DNA from: Actinobacillus sp.
GTDB lineage: Bacteria; Pseudomonadota; Gammaproteobacteria; Enterobacterales; Pasteurellaceae
Reading direction: 5' to 3'
Assembly: GCA_020026155.1 (NCBI GenBank)
Contig: JAHHQX010000009.1
Coordinates: 27,781 to 91,780 of the forward strand
DNA: 64,000 nucleotides
A program made the position numbers and the translations under genes. This document shows, in pieces, positions 18,779 through 27,887 of the stretch (its first letter is position 1; each line of letters starts with the position of its first letter). The notes under the pieces were generated by a model. The model was not told where the DNA came from. It made no database searches and was given only the letters and a program-made list of their open reading frames with translations.

Positions 18779-21700
18779 CTAATTTCTAAAAACTAATTCG
18801 ACCGCATCGCTGCCTAAAAATTCCATTAAATTATTTAAAAGTGTATCCTGCGGATTGACCGCCCACTGTGCGCCAAATCGTACTAATGCATTCCCCTGCG
18901 GACTTTGATAGTAAAGCTGGATTGGTAATGCACCGCCACTATATGGCTCAATAATCTCTTTTAAGCGACGCAATAATGTAGGCGTAATCTTATCTTGTGC
19001 AAGGCTAATCGCAAGATGGTTAGCGCGATGCACACGCGCTTCCTCCAATGACATCACATCGCGCACATTCATTCTTAATCCTTGGCTAAAGTCATCAAAA
19101 CTGATCTGCCCGCTACATACGATAATATTATCTTTTGCAATTTTATCGATATTCTTATCTAACGCCTCACCAAATAAAGTCACATCTAGTCGCCCGGAAC
19201 GATCGTCTAACGTTGCAATACCTATGCGGTTTCCTTTTTTCGTCGTTGCAACTCGGAAATTGACCACCAACCCGCAAGCAACACTCATCTGCCCACGACG
19301 ACTTGGGGTTAAGTCTTTTAAACGGGTACTTGCATAATGCTCTAATTCGGGTAGATAACGGCTAATCGGATGTCCGCTTAAATAAAGCCCTAATGTTTCA
19401 CGCTCACCTTCCAAAATTTGATGTTCCGTCCATCTTGGTGTATTCGCATATTTCGTTTCTACATCTTCCGGACGATCAGTGAGTACGCCAAACATATCCC
19501 CTTGCCCAATATCCTCATCTTTCGCATGTTGATCTGCGGCTTTTAGCGCATCTTCAAGGTTTTTTGCAAGGGCTGCACGATGAGGGCCGAGTTTATCAAA
19601 AGCCCCTGATTTAATCAGGCTTTCGAAAGTACGACGGTTTACGCGTTTTAAATCAACGCGAGCACACAAATCAAATAAATCTTTAAAGAAACCACCTTCT
19701 TTTCGTGCTTCTACAATTGCACCAATTGGCGCTTCACCAACGCCTTTAATTGCCCCAATGCCGTATACAATTTCCCCTTTATCATTAACGGTAAATTGAT
19801 GTTTCCCGGTATTGATATCTGGGGGAACCACGGTTAATCCCATACGCAGACATTCATCATAAAGCCCAACAATCTTATCGGTATTATCCATTTCTGATGT
19901 CATTACGGCTGCCATAAATTCCGCTGGATAATGGGCTTTTAGCCAAAGGGTTTGGTAAGAAACTAAGGCATACGCGGCAGAGTGAGATTTATTGAAACCA
20001 TAGCCCGCAAATTTTTCTACCAAGTCGAAAATCTTCATGGCAAGTTCGCCATCAATATTATTTTTCTCTGCTCCCGCTTTAAAGACGCTACGTTGTTTTG
20101 CCATTTCTTCAGGTTTTTTCTTACCCATCGCACGGCGCAATAAATCCGCACCACCCAAGGTGTAACCTGCTAAAACTTGAGCAATTTGCATCACTTGTTC
20201 TTGATATAAGATAATGCCGTAGGTTGGCTCAAGAATTGGTTTTAAGGAAATGTGTTGATATTCCGCATCGGGGTAAGAAATTTCTTCCTCACCGTGTTTC
20301 CGACGAATAAAGTTATCCACCATCCCTGATTGCAACGGACCAGGTCGGAATAGTGCCACCAACGCGATGATATCTTCAAAACAGTCTGGACGTAGGCGTT
20401 TAATCAGATCCTTCATTCCGCGTGATTCTAACTGGAATACGGCGGTGGTTTCTGCTTTGAGAAGAAGCTCAAATGCTTTCGGATCATCAAGTGGGATATG
20501 GTTAATATCAATAGGCGGTTTGCCTTGCGCAATCAGACGAGGATTAATCATATCTAATGCCCATTTAATAATGGTTAACGTACGCAATCCTAAGAAGTCA
20601 AATTTCACTAATCCTGCATATTCCACGTCACTTTTATCAAAATGGGTAACAGGGTGTTTCCCTTCACTGTCGCAATAAAGTGGCGCAAAATCAGTAATTA
20701 GGTGTGGTGCAATAACCACGCCCCCCGCATGTTTTCCCGCATTACGCGTTACCCCTTCTAGGCGACGAGCCATATCGATGAGCGCTTTCACTTCCTCATC
20801 ACGTTCATAGTACTCGGTCAACGCAGGTTCGGCAGCGAAAGCCTTTTCTAAAGTCATGCCAGGCTCTGTTGGGATTAACTTAGAAATTTTGTCCACAAAA
20901 TTATACGGATGTCCAAGTACACGCCCCACATCACGGATAACTGCTTTGGCTGCCATCGTACCAAAGGTAATAATCTGTGAAACCGCGCCACGTCCATAAG
21001 TTTCCGCAACGTGTTCAATAACACGATCGCGTCCATCCATACAGAAATCCACATCAAAATCGGGCATAGATACACGTTCAGGATTTAAGAACCGTTCAAA
21101 AAGCAGATCAAATTCTAACGGATCTAGATCAGTAATCTTTAACGCATAAGCAACAAGCGATCCTGCGCCGGATCCACGTCCAGGCCCCACAGGAATATCG
21201 TTATCTTTAGACCACTGGATAAATTCCATCACGATAAGGAAATAGCCAGGGAATCCCATTTGGTTAATTACACCTAGTTCAACCTCTAAGCGTTCATCAT
21301 ATTTTCCACGTTCCTTTGCTCTAACTTCTTCATCAGGAAATAAAACTTTTAGACGCTCTTCTAAGCCACTATGTGCTTTTTGGACTAAGAAATCTTCTGT
21401 ACTCATCTCCCCTGTTGGGAATTGCGGGAGAAAATATTCACCAAGGTGCAACGTTGCTGTACAACGCTCTGCGATTTTAACGCTATTTTCCAAAGCGCTT
21501 GGGATATCGGCAAAAAGCTCGCACATTTCAGCTTCAGTACGGAAATATTGTTGACGAGTATAATTTTTAGGGCGTCTTGAATCATCTAAGGTGTAACCAT
21601 CATGAATGGCCACACGAATTTCATGCGCTTCAAAATCATTTGCCTCTAAAAAACAAACATCATTCACTGCCACCACGGGTAAGTTTTGCTCTTTCGCCAG

Positions 21701-22264
21701 CGCAACTGCTGCTTGAATATAACGTTCCTCATCATTTTTACCTGTTCGACTTAAACTTAAATAAAAACGATCTGCAAAGTGCGTTTGATAGAAACTGACA
21801 GCCTGCTCAAGTAATTCAGGTTCAGGACGAGCACGTAATAATAATTGTCCAATATCACCCCCTTTCCCACCAGAGAGGATAATCACCCCTTCTGCATGTT
21901 CAATAAGCCATTCTTGGTCGATATATGGAAAATCCATATAACCACGCTGATACGCTTTGGAAAGTAATAACGTAATATTTTGATAACCTGCATTGTTATT
22001 TGCATAAAGTGTCAAATCAAAAAAGTCTTCACCTAATAGATCACTTTTTACTTTAAAGTCTGCACCAATAATCGGTTTAATTCCTGAGGCTAAACATTCC
22101 CCGTAAAACTTTACGAGTCCACAGAAATTCATAAAATCGGTTAAACCCAACGCAACCATTTCTTGTTTCGCTGCTTGTTTTACCAATGGTTTTACTTTAG
22201 GTAAACCATCGATCATGGAGAAATCACTATGTACTCGTAAATGAACAAAACGGGGAGCAGCCAT
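18779..22264 (-). CDS. dnaE: DNA polymerase III alpha subunit
   Basis: Replicative polymerase catalytic subunit, 1161 residues, the normal enterobacterial DnaE1 length. The PHP domain is N-terminal (FVHLRVHSDFSMIDG). The catalytic palm carries the metal-binding Asp residues in PDFDVDFCMDGRD. The helix-hairpin-helix part and the OB domain near 990-1080 precede the C-terminal tau-binding region. AAAGGATC precedes the ATG. It is transcribed away from rluE, and the 176 bases between them must hold both promoters. Confidence 0.98.
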   Translation of the reverse strand: MAAPRFVHLRVHSDFSMIDGLPKVKPLVKQAAKQEMVALGLTDFMNFCGLVKFYGECLASGIKPIIGADFKVKSDLLGEDFFDLTLYANNNAGYQNITLLLSKAYQRGYMDFPYIDQEWLIEHAEGVIILSGGKGGDIGQLLLRARPEPELLEQAVSFYQTHFADRFYLSLSRTGKNDEERYIQAAVALAKEQNLPVVAVNDVCFLEANDFEAHEIRVAIHDGYTLDDSRRPKNYTRQQYFRTEAEMCELFADIPSALENSVKIAERCTATLHLGEYFLPQFPTGEMSTEDFLVQKAHSGLEERLKVLFPDEEVRAKERGKYDERLEVELGVINQMGFPGYFLIVMEFIQWSKDNDIPVGPGRGSGAGSLVAYALKITDLDPLEFDLLFERFLNPERVSMPDFDVDFCMDGRDRVIEHVAETYGRGAVSQIITFGTMAAKAVIRDVGRVLGHPYNFVDKISKLIPTEPGMTLEKAFAAEPALTEYYERDEEVKALIDMARRLEGVTRNAGKHAGGVVIAPHLITDFAPLYCDSEGKHPVTHFDKSDVEYAGLVKFDFLGLRTLTIIKWALDMINPRLIAQGKPPIDINHIPLDDPKAFELLLKAETTAVFQLESRGMKDLIKRLRPDCFEDIIALVALFRPGPLQSGMVDNFIRRKHGEEEISYPDAEYQHISLKPILEPTYGIILYQEQVMQIAQVLAGYTLGGADLLRRAMGKKKPEEMAKQRSVFKAGAEKNNIDGELAMKIFDLVEKFAGYGFNKSHSAAYALVSYQTLWLKAHYPAEFMAAVMTSEMDNTDKIVGLYDECLRMGLTVVPPDINTGKHQFTVNDKGEIVYGIGAIKGVGEAPIGAIVEARKEGGFFKDLFDLCARVDLKRVNRRTFESLIKSGAFDKLGPHRAALAKNLEDALKAADQHAKDEDIGQGDMFGVLTDRPEDVETKYANTPRWTEHQILEGERETLGLYLSGHPISRYLPELEHYASTRLKDLTPSRRGQMSVACGLVVNFRVATTKKGNRIGIATLDDRSGRLDVTLFGEALDKNIDKIAKDNIIVCSGQISFDDFSQGLRMNVRDVMSLEEARVHRANHLAISLAQDKITPTLLRRLKEIIEPYSGGALPIQLYYQSPQGNALVRFGAQWAVNPQDTLLNNLMEFLGSDAVELVFRN

Positions 22265-22395
22265 ATTTTTAGATCCTTTTTGATATGGGTTTATAAACAG
22301 GTTAGAAGATGTATTTTAGCGATATTTCAGTTGCTTTTACAGTCTTTACATTAGAAGGCGATTTTTCGCTACTTTTAAAAGGAAAATAACATAAA

Positions 22396-22425
22396 AAATG
22401 CTACACTTCGTAGCATTTCAATTTA
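22396..22425. terminator. Hairpin with T-run on minus strand, upstream of rluE
   Basis: AAATGCTAC and GTAGCATTT form a perfect 9-bp stem with an ACTTC loop. On the minus strand it is followed by six T, a proper terminator, yet no minus-strand gene ends here: rluE runs away on the plus strand and dnaE begins 130 bases further. On the plus strand it would be an rluE leader hairpin. Confidence 0.55.
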
Positions 22426-22440
22426 ACTCAATCTCAACGT

Positions 22441-23127
22441 ATGCAAAAAAGAACATTCCACACACATACCACCCGTTTTCATAAAAGTCCCCAAAAATCC
22501 AGGAAAATATCCACAGCCAAGAAATCTCCTGCAAAGAAAACACTAGAAGAAACCAAAGTCGTCCTTTTTAATAAACCTTTTGATGTATTAACCCAATTTA
22601 GCGATGAGAGTGGTCGAAAAACACTAAAAGACTTTATTCCGATTCCTGAAGTTTATGCTGCAGGTCGTCTTGATCGCGATAGCGAGGGACTTTTATTGTT
22701 AACCAACAACGGAGAAATTCAACATCATCTTGCTAACCCTAAATTTAAATTACCTAAAGTGTATTTTGTGCAAGTTGAAGGAGAGGTATCGGAAGAAGCT
22801 CTGCACGCCCTGCGTCAAGGTGTTATATTAAAAGACGGCAAAACCCTTCCCGCTAAGGCAGATCGTATGGCACCTCCCTTCCTTCTGTGGGAACGTATTC
22901 CACCAATTCGAGAACGTAAAAATATTCCAACAACTTGGTTGCGTTTAGAAATCACAGAAGGTCGTAATCGACAAGTCAGAAGAATGACGGCACATGTTGG
23001 AAATCCAACATTACGTTTGATTCGTTATAGCATAGGAGGTATGACCTTAGACGATATAACCACGGGTAAATATCGAGAACTTTCACTAAATGAAATCAAA
23101 AAGTTAACCAATAAATTAAAAATGTAA
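22441..23127 (+). CDS. rluE: 23S rRNA pseudouridine synthase E
   Basis: RluE converts U2457 of 23S rRNA to pseudouridine. The 228-residue protein has a basic, Lys/Thr-rich N-terminal extension of about 40 residues, then the RsuA/RluE-type catalytic domain with the active Asp in AAGRLDRDSEGLLLLT and the RNA-binding NRQVRRMTAHVG motif. The family assignment to RluE rests on length, absence of an N-terminal S4 domain and overall motif spacing. No good ribosome site is visible before the ATG at 22441; an internal start is not obvious. Confidence 0.9.
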   Translation: MQKRTFHTHTTRFHKSPQKSRKISTAKKSPAKKTLEETKVVLFNKPFDVLTQFSDESGRKTLKDFIPIPEVYAAGRLDRDSEGLLLLTNNGEIQHHLANPKFKLPKVYFVQVEGEVSEEALHALRQGVILKDGKTLPAKADRMAPPFLLWERIPPIRERKNIPTTWLRLEITEGRNRQVRRMTAHVGNPTLRLIRYSIGGMTLDDITTGKYRELSLNEIKKLTNKLKM

Positions 23128-23261
23128 ACGTATAATGGACTACGTAATTCCCTAAAGAAAAAGTAGTCCCCCCTATTATCCCCTTTTCTCGTATGCTAGA
23201 ATCAGTCAGTTTTTACCATATAAAAAGTAAAATTCTCACTAAATCAAAAGGCAGTATGATA

Positions 23262-23717
23262 ATGAAAAGTATTGATATTAAAATTTTAGATAAACGTTTG
23301 GGGACAGAATTTCCATTACCAGCATACGCAACTCCTGGTTCTGCAGGCTTAGATCTTCGAGCGATGATTGAAGAGGATATCATCTTACAGCCACAAGAAA
23401 CTCGACTTATCCCTGCTGGAATTGCGATTTATATTCGTGATCCATCGCTTTGTGCCACGATTTTACCACGTTCAGGCTTAGGATCTAAACATGGTATTGT
23501 ACTCGGCAACTTAGTGGGTTTGATTGACTCTGACTACCAAGGTCCACTTATGATGCCACTTTGGAATCGTAGCAATGAACCGTTTAAAATTTCTGTAGGA
23601 GATCGTGTGGCGCAACTCGTTTTTTTACCTGTTGTTCAAGCAACCTTTAACGTAGTAGATCACTTTGAGGAAAGTGAACGCGGTACTGGAGGTTTTGGTC
23701 ATTCAGGTAAAGCGTAA
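23262..23717 (+). CDS. dut: dUTP diphosphatase
   Basis: Trimeric dUTPase removing dUTP and supplying dUMP. The ATG at 23262 is chosen over upstream in-frame codons (23193, 23256) because an AAAAGGCAG site sits at the right distance and the product then starts MKSIDIKILDKRLGTEFPLP as in Haemophilus. At 151 residues it has the five dUTPase motifs: PGSAGLDLRA, PRSGLGSKHG, GNLVGLIDSDYQG, GDRVAQLVF and the C-terminal RGTGGFGHSG. Followed directly by yheU; slmA, which follows dut in E. coli, is absent here. Confidence 0.97.
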   Translation: MKSIDIKILDKRLGTEFPLPAYATPGSAGLDLRAMIEEDIILQPQETRLIPAGIAIYIRDPSLCATILPRSGLGSKHGIVLGNLVGLIDSDYQGPLMMPLWNRSNEPFKISVGDRVAQLVFLPVVQATFNVVDHFEESERGTGGFGHSGKA

Positions 23718-23732
23718 TGCGGAGCAAATAAG

Positions 23733-23951
23733 ATGATCATTCCTTGGCAAAGTTTAAAAGAGGAAACCCTCATTAATTTAATTGAAAGTTTTATCCTTCG
23801 GGAAGGAACAGATTACGGAGCGGAAGAACTCTCACTCAGTGAAAAAAGAGAAAATTTATTACAGCAGATAAAGCAAGGGAAGGCTGTCATTTTCTGGTCT
23901 GAATTACATGAAACCTTTGATATAAAACCTCATACTTACATTGATAAATAG
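23733..23951 (+). CDS. yheU: UPF0270 protein YheU
   Basis: A 72-residue cytoplasmic protein of the UPF0270 family, function unknown. The family signature is complete: MIIPWQSLKEETLINLIE, ESFILREGTDYG, and IFWSELHETFDIKP. It lies 15 bases after dut and eight before crp, so the three are probably co-transcribed. Confidence 0.93.
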   Translation: MIIPWQSLKEETLINLIESFILREGTDYGAEELSLSEKRENLLQQIKQGKAVIFWSELHETFDIKPHTYIDK

Positions 23952-23959
23952 GAAATCTT

Positions 23960-24652
23960 ATGTCGAATCTCTATGTAAAATCAGCATTTCCAAATGCCGA
24001 ACAAACACAACAATCTGACGTAAAAGAAAAAATGAAACAAATCGACCCAACTTTAGATTGGTTTCTTTCACATTGCCATATTCGTAAATATCCAGAAAAA
24101 AGTACTCTCATTCATGCTGGTGAAAAAGCGGATACGCTTTATTATGTTATCCGCGGAACCGTTGTCGTTATGGTAAAAGATGAAGAAGGAAAAGAAATGA
24201 TCCTCACCTATCTTAGCGATAACGAATTTTTTGGAGAATCAGGGCTTTTTGATAAAAATTCAGTACGTAATGCTTGGGTAAAAACCCGAACCTCTTGCCA
24301 AATTGCTGAAATTTCTTATCGTAAATTCTTACAACTTGTGAATATTAATCCGCAAATTTTAATGTATCTTGCGGGTCAACTTTCCCATCGCCTTCATAAC
24401 ACATCAAAACAAGCAAGTAATCTTGCATTCCTAGATGTTACAGGTCGTATTGCCCAAACCTTGATGAACCTCGCCAAAATGCCAGATGCCCTTACACATC
24501 CCGACGGTATGCAAATTAAAATTACACGTCAAGAAATCGGTCAGATGGTGGGTTGTTCTCGAGAAACAGTTGGCAGAATCCTAAAAATGTTGGAAAATGA
24601 TAACCTTATATCAGCCCATGGGAAAACCATTGTTGTACGCGGCGCAAGATAG
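23960..24652 (+). CDS. crp: cAMP receptor protein CRP
   Basis: Global regulator binding DNA as a dimer with cAMP; in Pasteurellaceae it also drives competence genes with Sxy. The 230-residue product has a 20-residue N-terminal extension relative to E. coli, the cyclic-nucleotide domain (GEKADTLYYVIRG, FGESGLF), the C-helix TSKQASNLAFLDV and the helix-turn-helix TRQEIGQMVGCSRETVGRIL. The cAMP pocket keeps Glu93 and Arg103 (E. coli Glu72 and Arg82), but the next residue, Ser83 in E. coli, is Asn104 here. The DNA-reading helix is unchanged, so target sites should be standard. Confidence 0.97.
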   Translation: MSNLYVKSAFPNAEQTQQSDVKEKMKQIDPTLDWFLSHCHIRKYPEKSTLIHAGEKADTLYYVIRGTVVVMVKDEEGKEMILTYLSDNEFFGESGLFDKNSVRNAWVKTRTSCQIAEISYRKFLQLVNINPQILMYLAGQLSHRLHNTSKQASNLAFLDVTGRIAQTLMNLAKMPDALTHPDGMQIKITRQEIGQMVGCSRETVGRILKMLENDNLISAHGKTIVVRGAR

Positions 24653-24699
24653 GAAGCAACAAATTTGAACTAACTCATTGAAATAAAAGGAAGCGCCAA

Positions 24700-26433
24700 A
24701 TGCTAAAAAGAATTTTTTCGTACTTTAAATCCCGTTTTTTTTATATTTGGCTTTTTTTTTTTAGTTTCCTTTCCATGCTTATCGTACCAGATAGAGCCAA
24801 TACGATAGGACTTTTCACGATTTATTTCTTCTACTGTGGTCTATTTTTACTTAACCGTAGATTCTTTGCTTATACACTTTTCTTTGTAAGCTTATTCCCC
24901 TTATTGTACTATCCAGTAAGTCTCCATTATTCGGATTTAAATTCAGGGGTCGTAGCCGCTTTTTTTGAAACCAATGTTGAAGAATCCTTCGCCTTTTTAA
25001 AGAATTTCTCTTTAGAGGATTTCTATTTCCCAATTTTTTACGCAATTTGCTTGTACTTCACATTGCGCTTAGCCTATGCGCAACCAAAACCACAAGATAC
25101 ATCACCAAAAGAAACCAAAAATCGCAAAATTTTAATGGGTATTTTGCTATTAGGTGGCGTACTGGGTTCGATTGCTTTACCGATTAAATATTATTTTGAA
25201 CATAAAAATGATCCGCTTGACGTGCAAACACTCGCACCCGCATGGTCTTTAACTTATTCTAATAATAATATCCTGCGTTTCTATGCGAACCTTGTTGATA
25301 GCACTAAAAACTACTTTTCAGATAAAAAAGCACTAGAAGAGGCCTCTAAAATTAAAGATCCATGGGTTATTACTTCCGTAAAACCTAAGTATCAAAATTA
25401 TGTCTTAATCATCGGAGAATCTGCTCGTCGTGACTATCATCATGTCTTCGGTTTCCCGCTGGACGATACGCCATTCCTAGATAAAACTAAGGGTTATTTT
25501 AACTCGGCTTATATTTCTGCTGCCCCTGCTACTTATCATTCTTTGATCAAAACGCTTTATCAAGAAAGAGCAATTAACGGGCATTTAAGCTACGCTTACA
25601 ATATTATTACCCTAGCAAAAGCTGCAGGATATAAAACAATTTGGATGTCTAACCAAGGCTCAATCGGACGCTTTGATACTGTCGCCTCCCGTCTTGGTGC
25701 AATGGCTAATCAAAAATACTTTACACACAAAGGCGGCTATAACACTGAAAATATTAGTGATTTACAATTACTTCCATATTTCAAAAATGCTTTAGAAAAA
25801 CACACAAAAGATAGCAAACCTCGCCTCTTTATTTTCCATTTAATGGGCTCCCACCCAGACTTTTGCTCACGTTTGAATAGTGATAAAGAGAAAATTTTCC
25901 ATTTTAAAAATCGTAATCTCTCTTGCTATGTAGACACGATTCACTTGACTGATCATTTTATTGAACAAGTGGTAGATTTACTCAAAGCGCAACATCAATC
26001 CTATTCGCTTATTTATTTTAGCGATCATGGTCTAGCAAACTCTTATTCAGCAAACGCCGTGGCAGATGTTGATAACGTAGCGACGGTTTCGTTACCACAC
26101 TACGTGTCGCTTAGTGCTTCACAACAAAAAGATTCCTCAATGGTACATAATGGTAAATTTAAACAAGACTACCAAGTACCCTTTATTAAATTATCAAGTG
26201 ATGACACCGCTCACACAATGGTACATGTTCCACGTAGTGCACATCATTTTATTCAGGGGTTTGCCGAATGGCTTGGCATTTCTACCCCAGATTTAGATCA
26301 AAACTATCATTTCTGGAGTGATATTCCTGATAAAAATATTGAAGTATTTAATCTTGAAAAAAATGTACCTTACGATACATTGCTTAACGATCCTTATCCG
26401 GGTGAAAAAACCCCCGCTTCAACTAAAAAATAG
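24700..26433 (+). CDS. Phosphoethanolamine transferase, inner membrane (sulfatase family)
   Basis: Transfers phosphoethanolamine to a glycan or lipid acceptor such as LPS core or glucans at the periplasmic face. The 577-residue protein has an N-terminal membrane domain of about five helices (residues 12-175) and a C-terminal alkaline-phosphatase-like domain with the nucleophile motif LIIGESARRDYHHVFGF, HLMGSHPDFC and the zinc-binding YFSDHG. The GES form of the nucleophile site resembles OpgE/CptA-type rather than EptA. AAAGGAAG precedes the start. A T8 run (24735-24742) and a T11 run (24752-24762) lie within the first 25 codons. Acceptor unknown. Confidence 0.88.
   Translation: MLKRIFSYFKSRFFYIWLFFFSFLSMLIVPDRANTIGLFTIYFFYCGLFLLNRRFFAYTLFFVSLFPLLYYPVSLHYSDLNSGVVAAFFETNVEESFAFLKNFSLEDFYFPIFYAICLYFTLRLAYAQPKPQDTSPKETKNRKILMGILLLGGVLGSIALPIKYYFEHKNDPLDVQTLAPAWSLTYSNNNILRFYANLVDSTKNYFSDKKALEEASKIKDPWVITSVKPKYQNYVLIIGESARRDYHHVFGFPLDDTPFLDKTKGYFNSAYISAAPATYHSLIKTLYQERAINGHLSYAYNIITLAKAAGYKTIWMSNQGSIGRFDTVASRLGAMANQKYFTHKGGYNTENISDLQLLPYFKNALEKHTKDSKPRLFIFHLMGSHPDFCSRLNSDKEKIFHFKNRNLSCYVDTIHLTDHFIEQVVDLLKAQHQSYSLIYFSDHGLANSYSANAVADVDNVATVSLPHYVSLSASQQKDSSMVHNGKFKQDYQVPFIKLSSDDTAHTMVHVPRSAHHFIQGFAEWLGISTPDLDQNYHFWSDIPDKNIEVFNLEKNVPYDTLLNDPYPGEKTPASTKK
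24752..24762 (+). repeat. T11 homopolymer within the phosphoethanolamine transferase gene
   Basis: Eleven T in codons encoding LFFF near residue 20, with a T8 run ten bases upstream. The frame is open in this copy. Slippage of one base would end translation early, so it could act as a contingency locus for surface modification. Confidence 0.7.
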
Positions 26434-26453
26434 CGACACATAATAAATAAAAA

Positions 26454-26497
26454 GACGCCCCGATTTTCATAAAAATTTATACGAAAATCGGGGCGTG
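26454..26497. repeat. Dispersed palindromic motif, inverted pair; likely bidirectional terminator
   Basis: GACGCCCCGATTTTC and its complement GAAAATCGGGGCGTG flank 14 A/T-rich bases. It lies between the convergent phosphoethanolamine transferase and coaBC genes. Confidence 0.9.
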
Positions 26498-26508
26498 ATT
26501 TTATCTTC

Positions 26509-27729
26509 TTATTTTCTAAATTGCGTCAAAATGGCATCAATAATTTCATTACCAAGCTGTAACTTGCTTGCAAGTGGTAAAGCTTTTTCTTGAATGGTCT
26601 TGCCTACTTTCCAAAATAATTGAATCGCATTTTGTTCTTGATTGAACCCTTTGCCCTCTGAAACATCATTTGCACAAATCATATCTAGGTTTTTACGTAC
26701 AAGCTTATCTTTCGCATACTCCGCAACATTTTGTGTTTCTGCTGCAAACCCTACCACAAATGGACGATTCTCTTGCATAGATGCAATCGTAGCAACAATG
26801 TCAGGATTTTTAACCAATGTTAATGTCATGGTTTCTGTTTCCAGTTTAGGATCTTTTTTCATTTTCTGCGTACACACTTCGGCAGGTCTAAAATCCGCAA
26901 CCGCTGCACACGCAATGAAAATATCGTGATGAGGAGCAATTTTTTTCGCAGCCTCAAGCATATCTTCGGCACTCACAATATTAATGCGTTCTACGCCTTG
27001 TGGAGTCGGTAAATTCACCGATCCTGCAATGACCGTTACTTTCGCACCACGTTTCGCAAAATCTTCCGCTAATGCAAAACCCATTTTGCCTGAACTATGA
27101 TTACTTAAAAAGCGAACAGGATCGAGTGCCTCACGCGTTGCCCCTGCCGTGATGACTACCGATAATCCCTCACAATCAGGTTTAACAAAAGACTGTTGAA
27201 TCGCCTGATAAATTTCTACCGGTTCGCTCATCCGGCCTTTCCCGACATCACCACACGCTTGCTCTCCCGCATTAGGTCCAATACAACGTACGCCACGGGT
27301 TTGTAATGTAGCTAAATTCTCTTGGGTAATCGCTTGATGATACATTTGTTGATTCATCGCTGGTGCCAATAAAATCGGTGCGCTGGTAGCTAAACAAAGT
27401 GTCGAAAGTAAATCATTTGCCATACCTACGCGCAAACGGGCAATAAAATCTGCCGACGCTGGCGCAATCACCACTAAATCGGCCCATTTTGCTAATTCAA
27501 TATGCCCCATTGCCAATTCAGCACTGGGATCTAACAAGCTTTCTGAAACGTGATTACCTGAAATAGCCTGCAATGTCAGTGGCGTAACAAACGCTTTTGC
27601 TGCAGGCGTTAAAACAACGCGTACATTCGCTTGCGCTTTTTTTAAAAGTCTAATTAATTCAATTGTTTTATATGCAGCAATGCCACCTGTAATCCCAATA
27701 ACAATATTTTTATTTTGCAAGTTTTCCAT
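26509..27729 (-). CDS. coaBC: Phosphopantothenoylcysteine decarboxylase/synthetase
   Basis: Bifunctional enzyme making 4'-phosphopantetheine for coenzyme A. The 406-residue product has the N-terminal flavoprotein decarboxylase CoaC (GITGGIAAYK; ISGNHVSE with the catalytic His; APAMNQQMY; NAGEQACGDVGKGRM with the reactive Cys) and the C-terminal CTP-dependent ligase CoaB (ITAGATREALDPVRFLSN; AAVADFRPA). It is divergent from radC with 158 bases between. Confidence 0.98.
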   Translation of the reverse strand: MENLQNKNIVIGITGGIAAYKTIELIRLLKKAQANVRVVLTPAAKAFVTPLTLQAISGNHVSESLLDPSAELAMGHIELAKWADLVVIAPASADFIARLRVGMANDLLSTLCLATSAPILLAPAMNQQMYHQAITQENLATLQTRGVRCIGPNAGEQACGDVGKGRMSEPVEIYQAIQQSFVKPDCEGLSVVITAGATREALDPVRFLSNHSSGKMGFALAEDFAKRGAKVTVIAGSVNLPTPQGVERINIVSAEDMLEAAKKIAPHHDIFIACAAVADFRPAEVCTQKMKKDPKLETETMTLTLVKNPDIVATIASMQENRPFVVGFAAETQNVAEYAKDKLVRKNLDMICANDVSEGKGFNQEQNAIQLFWKVGKTIQEKALPLASKLQLGNEIIDAILTQFRK

Positions 27730-27799
27730 TTCATCCGCTCATTAGATTTAATTCATACTTTCACTATTTTACTGAAAATATGGCAGATAAAAACTGTTC

Positions 27800-27821
27800 T
27801 TTTGCGATCGATATCGAAAAA
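27800..27821 (+). promoter_or_regulatory. CRP-S (competence-type CRP) site upstream of radC
   Basis: Core TGCGA-TCGATA-TCGAA, flanked by T- and A-tracts. Competence sites in Haemophilus have TGCGA-N6-TCGCA and need Sxy plus CRP; this matches at nine of ten core bases. It ends about 66 bases before the radC start, and radC is a known member of the H. influenzae competence regulon. Confidence 0.7.
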
Positions 27822-27887
27822 TCTCCACACAATACTATCCAGATCTCCGAAATTGCTTACTCTATTGCCTAAAAAAGGAAATCTGTT

